Notes under the pieces: generated by a model
What the model saw: only the letters and a program-made list of their open reading frames with translations
What the model was told of the DNA's origin: nothing
The model's database searches: none
In this document: positions 57,924 to 64,000 of the stretch, in pieces
Numbering within the stretch: position 1 is the first letter of the stretch
Layout: each line of letters begins with the position of its first letter
Translations under genes and position numbers: made by a program
Assembly (NCBI GenBank): GCA_024291935.2
Contig: CM044308.1
Location: 123,530,501 to 123,594,500, forward strand
Direction of reading: 5' to 3'
Length of the DNA stretch: 64,000 bases
From: Okapia johnstoni
Taxonomy: Eukaryota; Chordata; Mammalia; Artiodactyla; Giraffidae

Positions 57924-58137
57924 GGGCTTCCTTGGTGGCTCAGATGGTAAAGAATCTGCCTGTAATACAGGAGACCAGGGTTTGAGCCCTGGGTCGGGAG
58001 GATCCCCTAGAGAAGGGAATGGCTACTCACTACAGTATTCTTGCCTGGAGAATTCCATGGACAGAGGAGCCTGGTAGGCTACAGCCCATGGGGTCATAAA
58101 GAGTCGGACATGACTGAGTGACTAACACTTACTTACT
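57924..58137 (+). repeat. Bov-tA SINE with perfect TSD
   Basis: GGCTTCCTTGGTGGCTCAG head and BOV-A body, tail ACTTACTTACT. Perfect 13-bp TSD TAGCTAAGTAGTT at 57911-57923 and 58138-58150. Confidence 0.96.
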
Positions 58138-58465
58138 TAGCTAAGTAGTTATTCATTCATAACATTTCATGGCATTAGAAAATCAGTGTGAGGTACATTG
58201 GCTTATAAATCAAGTTTTAGACTTATTTCCATCAGGCAAACATTTCTCAAGATTGCAGACTCCTGCCCCTGATGTGGTAGAGTTTGTATTTCTTTGGGTC
58301 ATGTTTGATCTTCTAGCATGGTGAACTAAAGACCCCAAAGCAAAGTTGGAGTACAGTTACCTTTTCAGAATGCAAGTGCAGACTCACCATCTCCGTTAGC
58401 TCAGTAAGCTTAAAGCAGTGAGTTGGACAGGATTTGAAATAAATGAGATGTAAGTTTGTTGAATA

Positions 58466-59474
58466 CCAGACCACCTGACCTGCCTGTTGAGAAACCTGTA
58501 TGCAGGTCAGGAAGCAACAGTTAGAAATGGACATGGAACAACAGACTGGTTCCAAATAGGAAAAGGAGTACATCAAGGCTGTATATTGTCACCCTGCTTA
58601 TTTAACTTATATGCAGAGTACATCATGAGAAATGCTGGGCTGGAAGAAGCACAAGCTGGAATCAAGATTGTCAGGAGAAATATCAATAACCTCAGACATG
58701 CAGATGACACCACCCTTATGGCAGAAAGTGAAGAAGAACTAAAGAGCCTCTTGATGAAATTGAAAGAGGAGAGTGAAAAAGTTGGCTTAAAGCTCAACAT
58801 TCAGAAAACTAAGATCATGGCATCGGGTCCCATCACTTCATGGTAAATAGATGGGGAAACAGTGGAAACAGTGGCTGACTTTATTTTGGGGGGCTCCAAA
58901 ATCACTGCGGATGGTGATTGCAGCCATGAAATTAAAAGACGCTTACTCCTTGGAAGTAAAGTTATGACCAACCTAGACAACATATTAAAAAGCAGAGACA
59001 TTACTTTGCCAAAAAAAGTCCGTCTAGTCAAGGCTGTGGTTTTTCCGGTAGTCATGTATGGATGTGAGAGTTGGACTGTAAAGAAAGCTGAGCGCAGAAA
59101 AATTGATGCTTTTGAACTGGTGTTGGAGAAGACTCTTGAGAGTCCCCTGGACTGCAAGGAGATCCAACCTGTCTATCCTAAAGGAGATCAGTCCTGAGTG
59201 TTCATTGGAAGGACTGATGTTGAAGCTGAAACTCCAGTACTTTGGCCACCTGATGCAAAGAGCTGACTCACTTGAAAAGACCCTGATGCTGGGAAAGATT
59301 GAGGGCAGGAGGAGAAGGGGACGTCAGAGGATGAGATGGTTGGATGGCATCACCGACTCAATGGACATGAGTTTGGGTAAACTCTGGGAGTTGGTGATGG
59401 ACAGAGAGGCCTGGCATGCTGCGGTCCATGGGGTCGCAAAGAGTCAGACACAACTGAGTGACTGAACTGAACTG
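58466..59474 (+). repeat. BovB (RTE) LINE, sense to CERS6
   Basis: About 1.0 kb with 14-bp TSD AAGTTTGTTRAATA at 58452-58465 and 59475-59488, one mismatch, and the typical (ACTGA)n tail. Frames 58487-58846, 58862-59197 and 59103-59465 give the C-terminal half of the reverse transcriptase. The catalytic Y-A-D-D reads H-A-D-D (NNLRHADDTTL), a TAA stop follows SGPITSW, and the frame shifts near residue FELVLEK. Inactive. Confidence 0.95.
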
Positions 59475-59488
59475 AAGTTTGTTAAATA

Positions 59489-60480
59489 AATTGTTGCAAT
59501 CACTATTGCAGGGCTAGAATTATACACTAAGATAAACTTGTATTTTATTATTGTTATTCCCATTTCTCAGGTACAGGAAGAAAGAGTAGAAAAGAAGTTA
59601 ACATCTCCCCCAAACCAGTTCTTGGGTAGAAAAAGAAGTCTCAGCTTCCAGGCAGCACATTAACTCTGCTTCTCTCTAGAAATCTCTTTATCTTATCATC
59701 TTATTGTCATCAACTTGCCTGTATATTCCTGCGAAGGAAACTGCTTAAGAAAATATCAGTATATACTTATTGTGGAAAAACTGTCAAACAGTAAAATATT
59801 GTATTTAATGCAAATTAAAACTCCCTTCTCAGGGACAACTATTTGCAGTTGTTTTCTGAGACTTTTCCTAAGCATATCCAAACAGATATATTTCTCTCTA
59901 AATGTTATATATGCTCTTTTGTGGCTTCCCCGATGGCTCAGCTGGTAAAGAATCTGGCTGCAATGCAAGAGACACAGGCGATATGGGTTCAATCCCTGGG
60001 TCGGGAAGATCCCCTGGAGGAGGAAATGGCAACTCACTCTAGTAGTCTTGCTGGAGAAATCCCAGGGACAGAGGAGCCTGGAGGGTTCCAGTCCGTGAGG
60101 TCACAAAGAGTCGGACACGACTGAGTGACTGAGCACACACACATGCTCTTTTGTACTTTTTTACTTTAAATGGTTGTATAGAGTTTAAACACATATAATA
60201 TATATTTTACATATATAATACATAGGATTATATTTATCATAATTTATTTAATCCATCCTCTATGAATATATTTTTAATTCATCTTCAGTCAGGTGCTATT
60301 TAAAACAATGCCACAATAGCTAGTTTTGTACATATATCTTTGTTTACATGAATGTTTAGGATAAACTCCTATTAGTTCAAAGTGACTGGGTCATTTTTTA
60401 TTTGATAGGTATCGTCAAATTGTTCTCCTAGAGGATTATACCTGTTCATAAGGTTTGTAATGTGACATGCAACAGAACTG
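59489..60480 (-). repeat. Ancient LINE 3'-end remnant split by Bov-tA
   Basis: CAGGGACAACTATTTGCAG, ATTTATCATAATTTATTTAATCC and TTAGGATAAACTCCTATTAG follow the order of an old antisense LINE 3' end. Edges and family uncertain. Confidence 0.4.
59923..60142 (+). repeat. Bov-tA SINE with (CA)n tail
   Basis: GGCTTCCCCGATGGCTCAG head, GGTTCAATCCCTGGG, BOV-A body, short (CA)n tail. Perfect 12-bp TSD ATGCTCTTTTGT at 59911-59922 and 60143-60154. Confidence 0.95.
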
Positions 60481-60785
60481 TCAAGTGTTTGCCAGTTGGC
60501 TATGTGAAAAATGGTGTCATTTCTATTACCCTTTGTTTTTAAGTGAAATTCAGCCCTATTTTCATGTTTTAAAACCACTTAAAATTTTTCTGTGAATGAC
60601 TTGATGCTTTTGTCATTTGGGGGAGTGTTTGTTGAATTATGAAAGCAAAAATAAACTAGCTATTTTTCATGTTGATTATAAATATTTTCCTTTTTGTCTC
60701 TTGACTTTAATTATTATTTTTTTTCAGGAGTAGAAATTATAATTTTTATGTGGTTTGAGTAATTACTGTTTTTCTTTCAGAGTTA

Positions 60786-61003
60786 CAGTAGACTCTTGAA
60801 CAACATGGGGGTTAGGGGTACCAAACCCCTGTACAGTCGAAAAATTCTTGTACAGATTATAGCGGGCCCTGTGTATCCGTGGTTCCTCTGTATCCATGGA
60901 TTTAACTGGCAGTGGATTGAGTAGTACTGTAGTGTTTACTGTGGTAAAAAATCTGCCTATTAAGTGGAGCCCTGCCAAACCTGTGTTATTCAAGGGTCAG
61001 CTG
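60786..61003 (+). repeat. pogo/Tigger-like non-autonomous DNA transposon
   Basis: 218 bp with CAG...CTG ends, imperfect terminal inverted repeats (GACTCTTGAACAACATGG and GTGTTATTCAAGGGTC) and TA at both flanks (60784-60785, 61004-61005), the target of pogo-type elements. The interior (GTATCCGTGGTTCCTCTGTA) matches the inverted copy at 9400-9633. No transposase. Confidence 0.8.
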
Positions 61004-61005
61004 TA

Positions 61006-61378
61006 CCTTCTCCTGTGCTTGTCAGTGTCCCTAGAGAACAACCTCCCTCTTCCCTGCCTGAGGGGCTTATGAGCCTGCTGCCTGCATCGTGAGAGTTGTG
61101 CAGTGAAATGGAGCTGCAGGTCCTGTATGGTTTGTAGATTTTCACTCCATCCCCTGTTTTGGTCATTATGCTCAGTGTCCCAGTGACCAGATCTTCTGTA
61201 ACTCACCCTCTCCAGGAGTAAACCATCCCTCCTCTTGGGGCTAGAGAGAGCAGTCACCTAGCTTAGAGGACCAGATCTGAGGTCTGCCTCATCCTTTTAC
61301 AAACTCAGGACCCGTTCTGCTCCCCAAACCTCCTGAGGTTTCTGATGCCAGTGGGTTTCAGGCATCCTCTACGCTAAA
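61006..61378. other. Intron 1, no recognised element
   Basis: Relatively GC-rich. The frame at 60997-61257 (-) has no domain. Nothing identified. Confidence 0.45.
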
Positions 61379-61511
61379 GCCTCGATACTCAACGTGTGGA
61401 CCCCAGACCAGCCGCTTCCATTCACATCACCAGGGAGCTTGTTAGCAATGCAGCACTTCAGGACTCCTGCCCGGAGGCCTAAATCAGAATCTGAACGCTC
61501 TCTCTGTATCA
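61379..61511 (-). repeat. MER5-like hAT-Charlie fragment
   Basis: CTCAACGTGTGGACCCCAGACCAG, ATCACCAGGGAGCTTGTTAG and AAATCAGAATCTGAAC follow the MER5A consensus order in reverse. Confidence 0.75.
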
Positions 61512-62087
61512 CCAGGTGGTTTTTGTCACATAAGAGTGGGTTGCTTTTTTTGATTTCCACCGATGGCAGGCACGTAGGCTTTATCTGTCTCCACTTGGCT
61601 GAATCACATGTCACTCATGCTTCTGTTTTCTATTTTCCAAAACTTTTGGTGGTATTTCTTGTCTGTTATTGTGTCCTTCTGTTCTTTTGGAAGTTTCCCT
61701 TGTTTATTCTTGTGTTTTTTAAAATGTAGTTATATATTTATTTATTTTGTCCTGGTTAATTAAATGATCCCTATTTTCCTTTCTGATTTTAAATGCTATT
61801 TCTGTCATATGCTAAATTTCCACTGCACTTTGACTATTTTGATTATTGTAACTTTATAATATTTTTTACTGCCTGACAGTACTATTGCTCTCCATTTTTA
61901 GAAGACCATTTTAAAACTGAGTTACAATAAACAATTTCTATATTTCTCTCTTATTTTAATCTTTATTTTTGTTCATTACATTTTTATGTTTACTTACTTC
62001 AAGTGATAAGGTGATCAACTTCTTATTTCTAACTAGGTTTTTAAAATACATGAAGTAGAGGTGCTTTTCTCTTGTACATGCATATGA
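61512..62087. other. Intron 1, no recognised element
   Basis: AT-rich. Nothing identified. Confidence 0.5.
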
Positions 62088-62230
62088 TTTTTTTTTTCTT
62101 ACAGACTTTATTTTCTTTTATTCACATATGACAAATTTGAAGCCATTCCTAGGAAAGTCTGTTTCTTCCCATCTTTTGAGGAGGGTACAATGTAAACACT
62201 GTTAAATGCAATAGAAAGCTTTACTGCATG
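62088..62230 (-). pseudogene. Possible mRNA 3'-end retrocopy (source gene unknown)
   Basis: On the minus strand the segment reads toward two AATAAA signals (complements of 62117-62122 and 62107-62112), the last about 9 nt before a run of ten A (complement of 62088-62097). That is the layout of a reverse-transcribed mRNA 3' UTR. I do not recognise the source transcript and no clean TSD is visible, so it could also be an old repeat end. Confidence 0.35.
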
Positions 62231-62750
62231 AATATGGTATGACAGACTGTGTGTTGTGATTACTTCTGTCCAAGACTAAGATAAGAAAGGCTCCCTCAGC
62301 TCCTTCCAGTAGGCCAGCCCAAAGCACACCTCCAACTTATCAGAGTTGTGACTCTGCATTAGTTAAGAATCTCTCAGATTTTGTGAGATGGAGATCTTGT
62401 TAACCTTTCAGATGCAAAAATTGGAGTTATTTGCAGGAAAGTGCTTAACTAAATCCCTGGGCCATATTAGGTACTCAGTCATTGAGCTCTGCTTCTTTAA
62501 AATTTGTGAGAGAAGTCGATATGGATGGCCTTTCAGAGTGATTTAATCAACAGGGGTGTTGAATTGCTCACTTGAATGTGCTGGTAAAAAAAAAGTTTAT
62601 ATGGGAGCACTTCCCAGTGTCTTTGCTTTAGAGTACATGATCAAGTTTCAATTGTCCGTACTCATGGAGGGGAGATATGACATGCGTAAATAACAGCAGA
62701 TAATATTTTAAGCCTTTCAACATGGCTGAGCATTTGTTGGACAGTTACTT
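62231..62750. other. Intron 1, no recognised element
   Basis: Nothing identified. Confidence 0.5.
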
Positions 62751-62764
62751 TTGCAGAATATAGT

Positions 62765-62935
62765 AACAGAATTTCATAGCCAGAAGAGAACTTTGAGATT
62801 ACAGTCCTTTCATTTTACAAATGAGAAAACAGACCCAGAGAGACAGTGACTCACCCGAGATCATACAGTGGTGTGATCTTAGTGGCAGTTAGGATCAGAA
62901 AACAGATGTGCTAGCTTCCAGTTCCGTGTTTTTAA
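62765..62935 (+). repeat. MIR-family remnant
   Basis: CATTTTACAAATGAGAAAACAGACCCAGAG, GAGATCATACAGTGG, AGTGGCAGTTAGGATCAG match MIR-like core and tail positions. Confidence 0.65.
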
Positions 62936-63119
62936 TTAATTCTTTAAGATTATATTTGCTTAGGTACATATCCAAAGCCACCCATGTGGCACCTGAGAAC
63001 TGATGTCTGGGACCCTAGCCAAGTGTAAGATAAAGGACCCATGAACTTGGAGGAGCAGAAACACTTTTGAGCCTTTGTGTTCCTTCCCTCTTTCTTTCTC
63101 TTTCTCTTTATTTATTTAG

Positions 63120-63609
63120 AAGCCAGATAACTCTCCTCTGACTCACAACCACAGCTTCGATTGTGTTATATTCAGGTGTGGGCCAGTAGATTTAGGGTGA
63201 GAAGCTAGCACTGCGGAAGGTCATTCTTAACAGAGTAGATATACATCTAAGTCAAAGAGAAAGTGGGAACCCTTGGGGACATAAGTGTCCGTGTAGACGT
63301 CTTGAGTAGGGTGTAGATTCCACATCAACAAGACAGGCAAGAATGAGGACCACACATATATCGTGGGCAAAAGCAAGTGGTTAGAAAGCCCCGTTCAGTG
63401 ATAACATGGCAAAAAGTGTGTAGGAATGAAACATCAACAAAAGCTGAACACCAGCCTGAGCCCCATTCCAAAAGGTGGTGCAGTGGGGATCCTGTCCGGA
63501 GGGTTTGTGGTTTGAAAGAGGAACAGTTAAAAGCCATCAAGAGACAGCCAGCTTTGAAACCGACGAACTATTTTGCCTTTGCTCAGAAGTTTTTTGATTT
63601 CCTAATCAG
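63120..63609 (+). other. Unexplained segment bounded by splice-like sites
   Basis: A pyrimidine-rich tract at about 63078-63117 ends in TTTATTTAG at 63119. An ATCAG|GTAGGA donor-like site lies at 63609/63610. Between them the frame 63377-63610 is open for 78 codons (KSVITWQKV-type sequence, no domain). It does not encode the expected continuation of CERS6. It could be an alternative or lncRNA exon, or chance. Confidence 0.2.
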
Positions 63610-64000
63610 GTAGGATCAACTGTAGCCACTTGAGGCTTCTAGGTGTAAATATTGAATGGAGTGAATAAAGTTAATTCCTGGCCATCATTATTAGCTCTAC
63701 GTCCAAAACTGGCCTTTAAAATACACAACTCTCTAGCTCCAATAGCTTTGCTTCATAATCCAGCAAACTGATTTTGCTTTTGACTTTACTGTTGAGAAAT
63801 AAATGCTTAATCTGTTATTATAAGTAGAAATAATATTGGAATCATGGGCTAGCTGACAGGCCAGTTGTTTTCCCCAGATATGGATTTACTTATTGAGCTA
63901 ATAAGCCATTCATTTGTAACTATGAACATCTATTATCTTGGGTTTTGATGAATTTGAAATAGTACCAACATGAATACATTTGATTTGAAAGTAGTTTCAC
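63610..64000. other. Intron 1, no recognised element
   Basis: AT-rich, runs to the window end. Nothing identified. Confidence 0.5.

Larger units (their letters stand above)
36214..64000 (+). other. CERS6: CERS6 intron 1 (5' part; continues past the window)
   Basis: The intron begins at GTAAGG at 36214. No sequence encoding the continuation of CERS6 (which I expect to start with the remainder of Arg57) was found up to 64000. The interval is repeat-rich, with both orientations of BovB, L1 and SINEs. Mammalian CERS6 is known to have a very long first intron, which agrees. Confidence 0.85.

Noticed and set aside
36214..64000. CERS6 exon 2
   Set aside because: No in-frame sequence resembling the expected CERS6 continuation was found after the donor, so exon 2 lies beyond the window.

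Overview
This is ruminant (bovid) nuclear DNA. The evidence is its repeat content: tRNA-headed Bov-tA SINEs, BOV-A monomers and BOV-A2 dimers with (AGC)n tails, BovB (RTE) LINE copies with (ACTGA)-type 3' ends, ruminant L1 3' ends and an older artiodactyl tRNA-derived SINE (called CHR-type here). The sequence alone does not let me separate cattle, buffalo, sheep and goat. There are no bacterial-style operons, CRISPR arrays or structural RNA genes. Only one protein-coding feature is well supported.

That gene is CERS6 (ceramide synthase 6), read on the + strand. Its promoter CpG island lies at about 35.5-36.75 kb. Coding exon 1 is 36044-36213 and ends at a canonical AG|GTAAGG donor. Everything from 36214 to the window end is the first part of intron 1, and exon 2 is not in the window. 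The roughly 35 kb before the island is intergenic.

Left arm, 1-35 kb. It holds AT-rich unique DNA with many insertions. At 3.9-5.8 kb an L1 3' end carries a CHR-type SINE, which itself carries an ERV LTR, and a Bov-tA sits further along the same L1. At 7.2-8.9 kb there is a SINE cluster in which one SINE landed in the target-site duplication of another. BovB is present at 17.3-18.2 kb. A duplicated ~270-bp segment at 22.9 and 24.0 kb has a different SINE in each copy. Two local tandem duplications lie at 28.9 and 29.4 kb. A long ancient repeat covers 33.1-34.8 kb.

Right arm, 36.2-64 kb (CERS6 intron 1). It holds a CA/CG alternating tract just after the donor, a MaLR-type LTR broken by two BOV-A insertions (41.1-41.8 kb), BovB copies in both orientations (40.4, 42.2-44.0 and 58.5-59.5 kb), L1 copies (44.4, 48.9 and 54.3-55.6 kb), a pogo/Tigger-like TIR element at 60.8 kb whose sister copy lies inverted at 9.4 kb, a MER5-like fragment at 61.4 kb and a possible mRNA 3'-end retrocopy at 62.1 kb. 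Many insertions are dated relative to each other by target-site duplications (TSDs), which are given where I could read them.

I found no previously undescribed system. The observations most worth checking are the nested insertions, the paired duplications with independent SINEs, the upstream start codons and motifs of the CERS6 promoter, and one splice-site-bounded unexplained segment at 63.1-63.6 kb.
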